A DNA stretch of 64,000 bases from Epiperipatus broadwayi (GCA_028023455.1 JAQFVV010000055.1:7346030-7410029); one strand, 5' to 3'; shown: positions 20,356-31,875, numbered from the stretch's first letter. A program made the numbers and translations. Notes: generated by a model not told the origin, from the letters alone.

Positions 20356-21089
20356 AGGTTTTGCAACATTTATTAGTTTCACATGTGAATGCTATTACAA
20401 TCTTGTCATTTTTTATGTATTTTTAGAATTAATGATCACCATAGCTATTTATTAGACTATGGCTTATTATATTACTTTTAATCCAAATATAAACCCTTAA
20501 ACATAATTAAAATTAATAAACATATTCTTAATAAATACAAGTCTCATGATATTATTAAGTCCATTATTTTCCCACCCACAACTGAAAAAAAATCCCTGCC
20601 CCCCACTAAATATAATGTCCTAGGTATACTTTTAAAATTTTTATGTCATATCAAACAAGTGAACAGAATAATTCCCAAGATGCATTTCCAGCTCAATTAG
20701 TTTCCTTATATAATATGACCAAGAAGATGCATTTTTGGTGAACTAAATCTCTTATAAAAATTAAAGACTTTTCATTGAAATGAATGCACGTATTTAAAAG
20801 AAGTATTGTGGCCGCCATGACTACATAAGTAAAATATTGCTTAGTAAATATTTAATAAGCTTCACTCTAAATATTGAATAAAATTATATAAATGAGTGGG
20901 AAATAATGGCAAAAATTCTCCAACAGTGATAAATTATTGTTTGGTTGAAATATTTCATTGTCTAGTTACCTCCATCTGCTGTATGGAAAACTTGATAGCG
21001 TTAAACATGTTAATAATAATAAAAGATTATAATAAATAATAAAAATCATATACAACAGCTATATATATATATATTAATAATAATTACAC
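20356..21089. other. Intergenic, nothing recognised
   Basis: AT-rich; includes a C run (about 20598-20604) and a TA microsatellite near 21060. No gene. Confidence 0.4.
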
Positions 21090-22240
21090 ATAAAAAAGCT
21101 TTTTTGGAATATGGTTTTATGTCCTTTTTAAATGTTAATCATCTACTTAACAATAACGAATAATTGCAAATACTAAGCCTTCAGGTGTTCTATAATGGAA
21201 GTAAAATAACAACGATAACAAGATAAAACATCAGTAAAATAAAATAAAAACTTCATACAGATATTCAACATAACTTCAAAAAATTGACTATTTAACATAC
21301 CAAGCATGAGTACAAAAAATGGCAATTATTAAAAATTTTAAATGTAAAAATGATAAATATCATACAGGTAGAAATGTGGCTGATTTACAAAAGAATCAAT
21401 TTATTAAATTATATATAGATTATGGATATAAGCCTAATACTATTAAAATATACTTTTTAATTCCTAGAGCTTTATATTAAGTAATAACATTTCTAGGCAA
21501 AGTGATTAGATGATAGTGACAATAGTTCAAATAAGAAATGGATCAAACTTTCCTATTATCCCAAAATTTGTAATACAATTATAGTGATAAGCATATAAAT
21601 ATTGGAGGGTCAAATAGTAAAAGTCTAAATAAAGTAATAGGTAAGTAAAAAAGGAATCATATATAAAATTAACTGTAAATATTGTAATATAATTTACTGT
21701 GGTCATACAGGCAAACAGTCAGAAGTAAGAGCCAAAGAGCATAACAATGCAATTAATAGGTGAGATTATAAATCTGCTTTATACATTCATTAATTAACAT
21801 ATGTACATAAAATAGATACTACAGAAATATTAATCTTCAAATTATACTAAAAAATTTAAAAAGATAAATACATGAAACACATTATGTTAAGCATAAGTTA
21901 AATAATTGTATGAATATTTATAAGACTTCAATAAATTTAGTTAACAGCTGGTCCATTAAAAATGAATGAAAAATTATATAAGATAGTATATATAAAGTTG
22001 AATAATGTATATATTATTTATTTTGATTGTATGTTATATACTCAGTTTTTAGAAGTTACATTGGATCTCTAGAAGGTTTTATTGTATTTTACTGATGTGT
22101 TATTTTGTTATTGCTGTTATTTTATTTCCATTATAGAACAGTAGATGGCAGTCTATCTGCAATTATTGGTTAACATTAAAATAAATGATTAACATTTGAA
22201 AAGGGCATAAAACCATGTGCCAAAAAAGTCTTTTTGTGTA
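21090..22240 (+). mobile_element. Divergent Penelope-like element relic with inverted flanks
   Basis: Flanks 21090-21250 and 22070-22240 are inverted copies of each other (AAAAAAGCTTTTTTGGAAT to CCAAAAAAGTCTTTTT, through GTTAATCATCTACTTAACA). Between them a plus-strand GIY-YIG-like frame is visible. It is unlike the pair at 39-46 kb in sequence and so represents a second Penelope lineage. The reverse transcriptase is not recognisable. Confidence 0.6.
21653..21765 (+). pseudogene. GIY-YIG endonuclease relic, second Penelope lineage
   Basis: The frame reads GIIYKINCKYCNIIYCGHTG, then about 10 residues later AKEH, followed by a stop. The GIY half (GIIY), a CxxC pair (CKYC) between the halves and the HTG...R..EH pattern fit Penelope GIY-YIG nucleases, where CCHH-type zinc ligands are known. 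YIG has changed to YCG. Upstream codons are too degraded to define RT. Inactive. Confidence 0.6.
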
Positions 22241-23309
22241 ATTATTGTTAATCTATATATTTATATAGTTATTATATATGATTTTTATTATTTATTGTAA
22301 TTGCATATACATTGATTAATTTTTCCTATATAATTATAATTGATATAGGCACTAGAAATGTTGAGTAAAAAAGGCTTAAAGTAGAAGTTTTTTTAATATT
22401 ATGTCCAATTAAATTACAAAATGTTAATCAAACCTATTGAAATCAGAAGTATTATACATCCTGAATTTATAACTTCCAATGCACATGAATATGTCAGTTT
22501 GAAAACCTTTCAACAAAGAAATGTAAACTTGTGTAAGTTAGAATCAGACCATAAGTCTAACATTGACAAATACATTAATGAGTTATACTTTGCTGGGTAC
22601 AAACATAGCCCATATCAATATTCTCAATAAATACTACTAGAAGATCAGAGCTAGGTATATATCAGTTAATTCTAAAGATAAACTCTCACTAACCAACCCC
22701 TTCATCCATTTACAAGATTTCTTCAGTCAAATGAGCTATAGTGCTATTTACTTTGGAGAATTTAATGCCAGCCTCACAAAAAGTTTGTCCCAACACTAAT
22801 CCCTCTGTAGAAGGGCTAAAATCAATCCATATCACAAATACATATTTCTGGAGTATGAAAACAAACTCGGCTACCCATTCAAGTCTATATCATTCAGTGT
22901 TGTATGTATAGAAAGGGAATAATTCTAAACAAAATAAAGAAGACTTGGCATATTGCAAACAATGCTAACTCTATAAATGACAAGGAATCCTGTTTCCCCC
23001 TCTCTAAACAGTGGGCCACATAACTCATTTGTATATATATGTATAAAATTTACATTTGTATCTTTTACCCACAACCCTCTCATCCATTAGTTATTACTAT
23101 GAGTATGATATTAGAATTAAGATATCAAAAGCCGCTCAGCATAATATAGTAAAACTTTTATTTTAAACTTTCTTACTCAGCGTTCCAAAAACTTAATTTA
23201 GTTATTCATTCTAATTTATATGAAAGAACAACATAATGGATTTCATTAATTTCCATTTTTAATAATAATAAAAGAATAGAATAAAGAATATAAATCTCAA
23301 ATTCATTAT
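22241..23309. other. Intergenic, unrecognised ORF relics
   Basis: A 69-codon ORF at 22421-22630 (+) and less AT-rich sequence to about 23000 could be a decayed transposon; I recognise no domain. Confidence 0.35.
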
Positions 23310-24120
23310 AATCATCATCATCAACATTTTAAACCACTTCACTGTAAGATGAAGGACTTTTCATGTTTAATCCAATTTTAAGCCAATAAACATCGCATGA
23401 CCACCACCTCTTATGCTTATGTATAACTGTTGTTAAAACAGGCAAAACTCACTATATGTATTGCCACACACAGGAAGCTAGAGTAATCAATGGATGACAG
23501 AAGGCGTGTGCATAAAATCCCCATCTAGTGCCTACTCATTCAATATCCCCAGACTAGTTTCTGGCTTGAGACCTTTGTCAGTGAGGAGCTAGTTGCAGTG
23601 CTCTCAGATCCAAGGCTCCTCACTGATGTAGGCCACAAGCCAGAAACTAGTCTGGAGATATTGAATGAGTAGGCACTAGATGGGGATTTTATACACAAGC
23701 CTTCTGGAATCCATTGATTACTCTAGCTTGCTGTGTGTGGCAATATGTATAGTGAGTTTTGCCTGTTTTAATCCAATTTTCTGACTCATATCTTCTCTTC
23801 TTTATATAATACCAGAAACTTCATATTGTGGTCTTTTTCTAAATCTTTTACACTCTCTTTTGATACAATTTAAAACTTCAACGATCCATATATTATTTTT
23901 TCCAATAATATGTCCAATCTATTGTTTTATTTCAGTCTCTTAATTCTTTCAAGGATTGTCAGTAATGTTCTCTTATCCATGTTCGATTGCTTCTTGTCAT
24001 ATCTAACATATATCCCCTCAGATTTTGTTGATCTAAAGTTCTTTATTAGTTTTTCTGTTAAGTATTCAAATTTCAGATCCACTAAGGAAAAACTGATATA
24101 TATATAATCTTTTTTTAAAA
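23310..24120 (-). pseudogene. LINE tail, minus strand, split by a family B insertion
   Basis: 23310-23379 and 23781-24120 together read, on the minus strand, as the C-terminal part of the LINE also seen at 32080-32500 (GHII...RWIVEVLNCI, KRPRKR, DEIR, then the 3' ATGATGATGAT run). A family B element sits between them with a 14-bp TSD, dating family B insertion after LINE insertion. The plus-strand ORF at 23910-24107 is antisense. Confidence 0.65.
23380..23766. mobile_element. Family B fold-back inserted in a LINE tail, 14-bp TSD
   Basis: Flanked by TTTAATCCAATTTT at 23366-23379 and 23767-23780. It carries two hammerhead relics: minus at about 23550-23600 (CTGACAA, core damaged) and plus at about 23605-23665, where CTGATGT (23623-23629) has lost A9 but GAAAC, GTC and stem II GGC/GCC are perfect. 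Ends GCCTGTTT like the 15.9-kb copy. The target LINE sequence can be rejoined by removing it, which confirms the boundaries. Confidence 0.85.
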
Positions 24121-24309
24121 AATCAATGGTATATCAGCTTTCAATACTGTCATATTTTCCCATGACCATCACTTAAATCCAAGTCTAATTTTAGAATTAA
24201 ATTTCATCCATTAAGTTTCCATCTGAATTAATGACCTGACAAGGTATTTGCAGTCATTCTAATTCATGATTATTAGCTTTTATTTGCTTTTTCTGAGAAA
24301 ATCTATTGA

Positions 24310-24833
<524 letters not shown>

Positions 24834-24945
24834 ATTAAAAGCCAGTCAACCCTTAGACAATCCCAATATCAATAACAATCAACAATTTCAAACTGTCGTC
24901 AAGGCAACCTCCTTTTAACATTAAAGATGAAATATATATGTATAC
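24834..24945 (+). repeat. Dispersed repeat family G, copy 1
   Basis: About 110 bp with CAGTCAAC, GACAATCCCAATATC, AAACTGTCGTCAAGGCAAC and CTTTTAAC. Matches 38848-38960 and 49596-49710, and diverged, inverted traces at 28110-28180 and 28340-28410. No internal promoter seen. Confidence 0.7.
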
Positions 24946-25030
24946 TGTGCTAAAACTGCATTTAAATACATTTTAATGAATAATTTAAAGTTGTAGTTAT
25001 AAATTATATTAAACGCACATTATTATATTA

Positions 25031-25545
25031 AGTAATATTTACTAAGGCTGTAACCTTAGGAATAAGTGTCTGAAAAATTTGAAGGTAGGGACCTCTACAG
25101 GTCTTAGCCACAAGCTTACGCTAGGAAGAAAAGAGGGTAACCTTCTTTACTTCAACCTACTTTTTTTTATATGAATAGGTTACAGCCTTAGTAAGTATTA
25201 CTTAATATAATAATGTGCATTTAATAAAATTTATAATTGCAACTTTAAAATATCGTAATAGATTTCTTACTATAAGATCTTTCCATTGACTCGTTGTAAA
25301 TCGTAAGATTTCACGAGTATTAATGTATAATAAGAATTGTGGACTTAATTAGTGAAGTATTGAATAGCTTCACACTCTTAGATCTAACCACTTCAGCTTC
25401 ACCTATCCATATATAAAAAAGTAGGTTTAAGTAAAGAAGTTACCCTCTTTTCTTCCTAGCGTAAGCTTGTGGCTAAGACCTGTAGAGATCCCTATCTTGG
25501 AATTTTTCAGATGCTTATTTCTAAGGGTACAGCCTTAGTAAATAT
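25031..25545. repeat. Fold-back family C, open copy
   Basis: 25031-25170 and about 25400-25545 are inverted relatives: TTACTAAGGCTGTAACCTTA to its complement, and GTCTTAGCCACAAGCTTACG to CGTAAGCTTGTGGCTAAGAC. The same arm core forms the perfect palindrome at 9543-9650. Between the arms is about 200 bp of unremarkable sequence. Confidence 0.7.
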
Positions 25546-25550
25546 TATTT

Positions 25551-25920
25551 TAAGACTGGTTTCTATTCTCTTTTAATACCTTGTGTAGGGGCATAATCAT
25601 AAACATATGACCATAGACATGCTAAAAATATCTATGATCCCCCAATATGACCATTTCATGCTGAACCATCACTCATGAGTTGGTTCAGATCACAAACTCT
25701 TAAACATATTTTTAACTTTGTTCAGTAATATAATTCCCTATTTATATATTGAACAAAGATAAAGATATGAATAAATGAATGTCACTTGGGCCAACTGATG
25801 AGTTCTGGTTCAGCAAAATGTGCACGTTGGTGATCATACATCTCTTTATATGTCTTTGTTCATATGCTTATGATAATACCCCTCCACAAGGTGTTAAAAG
25901 TGGATAGAAACCAGTCCTGA
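25551..25920. mobile_element. Family A2 fold-back with two hammerhead relics
   Basis: Arms run from GACTGGTTTCTAT (25554) to ATAGAAACCAGTC (25917). The minus HHR (rc about 25640-25692) reads CTCATGA, so G5 is lost; the plus HHR (25775-25835) keeps CTGATGA at 25795-25801 but has lost C-GAA. The stem I CCAA/TTGG pairs survive in both. Confidence 0.75.
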
Positions 25921-26204
25921 CCTTGCATGAGACTGGTGTAGTGAAAATTACAATACAGAAATATTATTCATCAAAATAGATAGTCTCTAGTCTAATGAGT
26001 GACTAATAAAATTTATTAATATACATTTAAATACAGTTTACTCTTTTGATTGGTCAACATCCAAAGTTCATTATAGACAAATTATAATCATTGTGGTAAG
26101 ATTTTGTATAAAACTAGTAGATAATTGACGTATCTGTAATTTACCATATAATAGTAAATTATATGCAATTTACTACTGTTACACAATGCTTTATTTACCA
26201 CCCT
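25921..26204. other. Spacer, nothing recognised
   Basis: No gene or repeat seen. Confidence 0.35.
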
Positions 26205-26375
26205 CTTTTATAGTCTACAGTTTTGATTGCCCCAGCATTCTTTTTCAGAACTTTATATCTCCGAACCTTAACTGCTTTTGAGGTTAGAAGATATAAAAGT
26301 TCTGAAGAAAATAGCTGGGGCAATCAAAACTGTAAAAGAGGGTGGTAAATAAAGCATTGTGTAACAGTAGTAAGG
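26205..26375. repeat. Palindromic family F, copy 2
   Basis: ACCACCCTCTTTTA...CAGTTTTGATTGCCCCAGC faces GCTGGGGCAATCAAAACTG...TAAAAGAGGGTGGT. Between them CTGAAGA (about 26309) precedes the hairpin. GAAAC has become CAAAAC. Downstream GTAAATAAAGCATTGTGTAAC matches 7459-7480. Confidence 0.65.
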
Positions 26376-26785
26376 TGCATGGATGATTTAGTATTATATG
26401 ATATACATTTGGCAATGCAATAAGAAATAGTATCTATAAGTTCTGACATCATCTTTATCACTTTTTTAAATATCAATATTATTATTATATTCTTATAATC
26501 AAGTGGTAGATCTAAGGGAAATTTGAAAGTCTGTGTTAAAATCCCCTTTAATTACATCTTTATTATTTATAAATTTGGTATATAATTTTGTCAACATTTT
26601 TTCTTTTATTTCTTCTCCTGGTTTTTTAAAACATCTATAATAATTCCACCATTTTCTGAAGCTTTTCACTTCTTTACTGACTTAATCTCGAATTTCTACA
26701 TTATTTATTTATAGATGGTAAATTAGTTATACTGACATGTTTATAAATATGAAACTAAGGGAATCAAAATACATGAAGATCACCT
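26376..26785. other. Intergenic with a short family A trace
   Basis: TTTGAAAGTCTGTGTTAAAATCCC at about 26530 is the end block of family A. Nothing else recognised. Confidence 0.4.
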
Positions 26786-27085
26786 ACATTATCTACATAG
26801 TGTAGATGTTGAAGATGATATGTTTTTTTTTTTTAAATAATACTTCAGAGATTTTGGAAATGTTGCGAGAGGCACCATATGAAAGTTGGGAATTAGAACT
26901 AAAGGTAAATGCTGAAAAAGCCTAAAGTAATGTTCAATGGATTTCACAAAAAGAGAAATAAACATTGATAGTGATGAACTAAGTGAAGTTAATGCAGATG
27001 GAAAGACAATGGATGAAATTAATCATAGAATTAAACTTAAATGGAATGTTTTAAACAGAAATAATTTAATATTCAAAGAAAATAT
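26786..27085 (+). pseudogene. LINE reverse transcriptase fragment
   Basis: Across frames the translation reads LEMLREA..ESWELELKVNAEK, then KVMFNGFHKK, then MDEINHRIKLKWNVF. This is the stretch after the YADD box of RTE-like LINE reverse transcriptases (usual pattern LK.N..KTKVMF and then EI..RI.L.W..F). At least two frame breaks and a deleted YVYLG segment make it non-functional. A family A copy is attached to its 3' end. Confidence 0.6.
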
Positions 27086-27388
27086 ACCATAACAATGATT
27101 AGATTTTCAACTGGAATGGATGATTGAAGAGTTGGAATGTGGAGTGTATTGAAGCCTGACCTTTATAGTACGAAGATTGGCTATCTTAATGTATATCTGA
27201 GCACTTATTGCATATATGTGTAGAGATGATAATCTGGTCCTGATGATTGCTAGTTTAACATGAAATACGTATATATAATTATTTATCTTTTCGACATATA
27301 TATGTTTAAGTGTATCAGTGTTATGAGATTAGAGTGTGGGTCACGTGAAAGTCTGTGCTCATATACCCTATATATTACATAACAGTAA
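27086..27388 (+). mobile_element. Family A copy, plus strand
   Basis: Has the TTTTCAACTGGAATGG, GTCCATTAAAG-type, TATATCTGAGCACTTAT and GAAAGTCTGTGCTCATATA blocks. The hammerhead (27220-27290) keeps CTGATGA at 27240-27246 and GAAATACG but lost the adjoining CCAA and its TTGG partner, so stem I is gone. Confidence 0.72.
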
Positions 27389-27399
27389 TTGTAAACCTA

Positions 27400-27853
27400 T
27401 TATTATAAAGCATTGAAAACTTTGAAATTATTCAAATGGAAGTCAAATCTCCACTAATGCATTATTTCTTAAATATTATAAATCTCCATGCACTTTCCCG
27501 CCGGTAAGAATTTAAAAATCTTAAGTGAATCACTTAAAGTTTAGAGTGTCCATTCTATATATACCAACTCTTACATTCTATATACACCAACTCTTACAGA
27601 CCATGCGTAAATTAGGACTCGAGTCTATTGCGTGCATGATGTTATAATAAAATTGTACATTAGGCACACAATAAACTCAAGCCCTGATTTAAGCATGGTC
27701 TGTAAGAGTTGGTGTATATAGAATATATACTCTAAACTTAAGTGATAGACTTGTTTTTTAAATTCTTACCGGCAGGAGGGAGTGCAAAGCTTAATAATAT
27801 TTAAGAAATAATGCATTATTGGTGATTGACTTCCGTTTGAATAATTTCATAAC
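27400..27853. mobile_element. Fold-back family D, copy 2
   Basis: Arms GAAATTATTCAAATGGAAGTC and its complement at 27820-27853; central CTCGAGTCTATTGCGTGCATG faces CACACAATAAACTCAAG. Same family as 5072-5675, with a 20-bp internal duplication (CATTCTATATACACCAACTC). Confidence 0.65.
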
Positions 27854-28450
27854 AATAATTATATGTATATATATATATTATATAATGAATATGCCAATAG
27901 CTCTTAACAAGCTTTTCGGAATATCCCTATCCTCAGATTGGTTTCTAGCTTTTGGCTTTCTCATTATATAACATTATTTCTCATTATAGTGGCACGCTTA
28001 TTATACAGCATTTGTAATACAAGCTTATTAAATTAAGTCATATGATATATGATTTGATTTCCTTGCAACGTCATTAATAAGTTTATAAATGCAGATGATC
28101 ATAATCAACCCTTAAGCTATGTCAAAAATCTCAACCTGTAGTCAAAGTAACTCTCATTTAAAAATAAAGGTGGCGCCACTTTTATCTGTGGTATGATATG
28201 TTTATATAGAGACTAAAGATTGAAACTTGATCAAGGAGGGTGAAATTAATAATACAAAAAAAGTTTAAACAAACTTTATTAATCAGGCAAATATAACCTG
28301 TTCTGAAAGCAGACAAATAAATAGACAATTATAATTTCAGATTAAAGGAGGTTACCTTACTACAGGTTGAAATTGTTGATAGCTTACGGTTGATTGTTAT
28401 TAAAATATACCATGTGTTTTATGAAGAAATGTATTTTAAAAGTTGTGTTT
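27854..28450. other. Intergenic with inverted family G traces
   Basis: TAAAAATAAAGGTGG (28160) and the later AAAGGAGGTTACCTT (28343) resemble family G in opposite orientations. No gene. Confidence 0.4.
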
Positions 28451-28985
28451 TACTAGTTCTTCCATATGGATTTAAAACTTGAATGCTTTGTTAAAAATAA
28501 TAGAAAGTTTTCAGACTAGAGAACAAATTTAAAAAAAAGTGAATTAGAGTTACAAAGATAGATAAAAAGTAAAACACATGAATTGAAGAGAATGAACCAG
28601 TATTGGTGATATCATTGGAGTAACTAAAGGATTGAAATGTGGCTAGTCTGGATATATTGTTAGAAACAGATGCACAGTCGAAGTCTTAAACTGAATCACA
28701 AGATACTTTAAAAGACCTAGAAAAATTATATATAAGATAGATATATGAGATAAAGAAATTTTCTAGAGAAATATAGAGAAAAGAGTTGGAGATCAAAAAA
28801 AGTAAAATAAACTCAGAGAGATTTTAATCCTGCAGTAGGTCAATAATGGTTGAAATTATCATCATCATCATCATTGTCAATCAATAATAGATGAGTATTG
28901 TCAGTCCACTAAAAAATATTTAAAAAGACTAGAATTGAGTTTTGTGATGACTATAAGAACCAATCCGTAAAACAAAAATACATCC
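28451..28985 (+). pseudogene. LINE C-terminal region relic
   Basis: Broken frames read LPYGFKTW.L, KLQTREQI, then MWLVWIYC (from the usual LKW.WAGHI), KRPRK, and at the 3' end the CTGCAGTAGGTCAATAATGG block and a TCATCATCATCA run. Same 3' end as the LINE tails at 31870 and 46290. Many stops. Confidence 0.55.
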
Positions 28986-28990
28986 ATATA

Positions 28991-29690
28991 AACAAGGCAA
29001 ACATCTCTTCATACAATAGTGCCACCCTGTGCCAACCAGAGTAATCAATGGATGCCAGAAGGCTTGTGCATAAAATCCCTATCTAGTGTCTACTCATGCA
29101 ATATCCCCAGACTAGTTTCTGACTTATGGCCTTTGTCAGTGAGAAGCCTTGGATCTGAGAGCACTGCACCTAGATCTTAGGATCTAATGCAACCCTCCAG
29201 CAGCCACTTTTTATCTCTACTTAACTACAAAACTATGAGAATGAAATTGAAAACACAATACTATTTTCAATCCAAGCTCAATAGCTTATACAGTCATATG
29301 GGTCTGAACTCAGTTCAGCACCCATACATTTTGGTATCTTTGGTTCTTTAACAACCATGGCCACCACTATCCTATTAGGCAGGATTGCTGTTAAACCACT
29401 AAACATCACATGATCACCATCTCTTATTCTAGCACATAATTGTTATTAAGCAAGGTGAAACTTTCTCCATATAGTAGTGCCACCCTATGCCAAACAGAAT
29501 AATCAAGCCACAAGCCAGAAACGAGTCTGGGGATATTGGATGAGTAGGCACTAGATAGGGATTTTATGTGCACAAGTCTTCTGACATCCATTGATTACTC
29601 TGGTTGGCACAGGGTGGCACTACTGTATGGAGAGAGCTTTGCTTTGTTTATTAACAATTATGCGCTAGTACAAGAGATGGTGATCAGGTG
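28991..29690. mobile_element. Full-length family B retrozyme-like insertion, 13-bp TSD
   Basis: ATACATCCATATA flanks it exactly at 28978-28990 and 29691-29703. From 28991 to about 29504 it is minus strand and more than one unit long: the GTGCCACCCT block appears at about 29022 and 29478, a period of about 456 bp. At about 29505 orientation flips and the plus-strand 3' half of the hammerhead to the element end follows. The minus HHR (rc about 29100-29160) has CTGACAA in place of CTGATGA; the plus one lacks the 5' core. It shows the unit structure of the family best. No ORF. Confidence 0.85.
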
Positions 29691-29704
29691 ATACATCCAT
29701 ATAC

Positions 29705-30854
29705 AGAGCATGCTGGTCTATTTGTTTATTTAGTTAATATTTTGAAATGTCTTCAACTTTTTTGGCAGAATTTTTTTCTAAAATATTTCAACATTTTGAC
29801 TGATTATAAATGTGTAATGTATTCCGTAATCTGTCTTATCTTCTTAATGAAAACAGTCAATGTTGAACTTTTTGAGAATGGATTTTGAAATAATCTTTAC
29901 AAGGGAAATAGGATTTGCCATTGCCATAAAAACCATATCCGAGTATATCATAAAACATTCTTTTAGAAAGTCTTGTATTGTTCATCTGTTTTACAAGAAC
30001 TATCCAAAGATGGTGTAATTTTACAATAATGGATGCTATTGTATCGCCTATATCAAGTTATGAAACATATCCGCCGGTATTATGGACCTTCTTTGTATTT
30101 TCAAAATTTTATGGAGCATTCTCAAATGAATGTTAGAAACTGGATATACTGACAATTTACTCATAGTTGCTGTTTCCCTGTGTGAAATCAGATATCTTTC
30201 AATCTGTTGAAAGCTGCCACAGCACATTGGACTCTATGCTAGATCTCAACATCCAATGCTATCGTTCTAATTATAAAGCTACTAACTTATTTAAATTTGT
30301 TTCCATTTCCAAGTTTATAGCAATCCAATTTAAAAATTACTGAGAAATTTTCTTCGCTAGATGGCTGGTCAAAAAACTTGAGTTTTTTGAAAATTAATTA
30401 TTAAACTGAAGTCTTTAAAACATTAAGTACATTTTGTAGATTGCTTTTTTGAACAGACAAAAATAGCATAATCATCAGCATATGATACATTCAGCATCCC
30501 AAAAAGATGAAATTCTTATTCCCTCTTTTAATTCATTCAAATTAAAAATTCTATTATAAATCCTGTATCACGCCTTAATCCCTGCTCATTAAGTCACTAC
30601 TTAAAAAGAAGTTCCAAAGATCACTGCTGTTACAATACCAGTTTTCAATTCAAATGCTTGAAATTTTTACCAATAGTAATAATATTCCTTTTCATTACAT
30701 TGTGCAGAAACACAATAATTTGAATAAATTTTGGTTGACAACCAACTAAATGTTATAGACTCTTCCTCCTCTTCTTCTTCCTTAGTTTTGCTTTCTTTAT
30801 ACAGTATATAATATCAAACCTCCACTCTTTTACACTTTTAGCAAAATTGATTTA
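29705..30854 (-). pseudogene. LINE reverse transcriptase, minus strand, downstream part
   Basis: Reading from 30854 down, the catalytic box YADDYAIF is visible at about 30497-30474. It is followed by NFQKTQVF (usual N..KT.V) and later SLDVEI.HRV.CA..AFNRL (usual DAEI..RI..A..AF..L). This is the order of an RTE-like LINE RT and thumb. Stops and frameshifts occur throughout. The upstream part continues at 31119-31526 beyond a palindromic insertion. The plus-strand ORF at 29688-29888 is antisense. Confidence 0.65.
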
Positions 30855-31015
30855 TTAATTTGATGTTTCAACTGTTCCAGCAGTCTTTGTCAGATCTTAT
30901 TTCTCACTCCTTTATTTCCTCCAAAGGAGTAAGAAATAAGATCTGATGAAGACTGCTGGGAACAGTCGAAACTGTTATCAAATTAATAAATCTATTTTGC
31001 TAAAAGTGCACCAAA
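30855..31015. repeat. Palindromic family E with hammerhead-like core
   Basis: Inserted in the LINE RT. Arms AAATTGATTTATTAATTTGAT... and ...ATCAAATTAATAAATCTATTTT face each other. On the plus strand CTGATGA 30943-30949 is followed by one extra A, stem II GACTG/CAGTC (30951-30955 with 30963-30967), and GAAAC 30968-30972. The core is complete but the extra A and 1-nt stem III loop make a monomeric ribozyme unlikely. Related to 54.4-54.75 kb. Confidence 0.65.
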
Positions 31016-31530
31016 TAAATAAAAGCAATATATAAAACATATTTTTGTCCTAACATATGGCTACTAAAATGTTTGTAGTGCTTTTTGGTTCTCTAAAATT
31101 ACATTGAGTCTCTAGGAACTATTCATCTTTAACTGGAAGCAGTCTAATCAACAAAATCCTTGAAAGTTTCTTTGCTGTAGTGGATAATAACATTTTATGA
31201 TAATTGCAGAAATTTTTGATTATTCTTTTATTTTTAAAAATCGAAGCATCCTTAAAATCAGCAAACACAACTTCATAAGTCCATATATTCTTAAAAACTT
31301 CCAATATTTTTGAAGCTAACATATTGCTACCACATTTTATAACTTCTCCAGATATCTTCAGCTTTTCCATTGTTAAGATTGCAAAGAATTGTTTTGACTT
31401 TACTAAACTGGATATATCTTTATCCAAATTTAAATGAATACATAAAATTGATATATTATTCAAAGTTATCACTTCAATTTTTATACCCTTAATAGAAGAG
31501 CAATACAAAGACTTCAGACCCCTCAAAGAA
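31016..31530 (-). pseudogene. LINE reverse transcriptase, minus strand, upstream part
   Basis: A 135-codon open stretch at 31119-31526 reads, after a few antisense codons, GEVIKCGSNMLASKILEVF, then IWTYEVV.ADFKDA.IF, then NYHKMLLSTTAKKLSRILL.RLLPV. This is the fingers region of a LINE RT (usual IPAEVIK.G...L..LF..IW....VP.DW..A.I...K, then NYR.ISLLS...K...R.LL.RL). An in-frame deletion removed the usual K.GDR.. piece. It is among the best conserved coding fragments here, yet truncated at both ends. Confidence 0.75.
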
Positions 31531-31875
31531 GTATGGAGAGATGCATGTCAGGAGTAACAAGAATAGATCAAAAATGCAATATATGGGTAAGAGAACAAAC
31601 AGGTGTTGCTGACATCATTGAAAGAATTGAAAGACTGAAGTGGAGTTGGGATGGACACATTGTTAGAAGGTGATAATAGATGAAATAGTTGAAATCTTAA
31701 ACCGGATTCCATGAGATTGTAAAAGACCCAGAAAGAGGCCATATGTGAGATGGATGGATGAAATAAGAAAGTATGCAAGGATGGTATGATGAAAAGAGGC
31801 TAGAGATCAGAGAAGATGGATTAAACTTTGAGAGACTTTCATCCTGAAGTGGACTGATAATGATTTGTCAAAGAT
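31490..31875 (+). pseudogene. LINE C-terminal domain, plus strand
   Basis: Translation gives QRSMERCMSGVTRIDQK, then REQTGVADIIERIERLKW, SWDGHIVRR, and after a frame break KRPRKRPYVRWMDEIRK and the RREARDQR.W.KL tail. The order matches the C-terminus of RTE-like LINE proteins. It abuts the RT of the same LINE type in opposite orientation at about 31500, a structure like twin-primed inversion. The ORF at 31548-31778 (-) is its antisense. Confidence 0.7.

Noticed and set aside
31119-31526. Novel 135-aa host protein
   Set aside because: Residues match the fingers region of LINE reverse transcriptases; first residues are antisense to another LINE piece.
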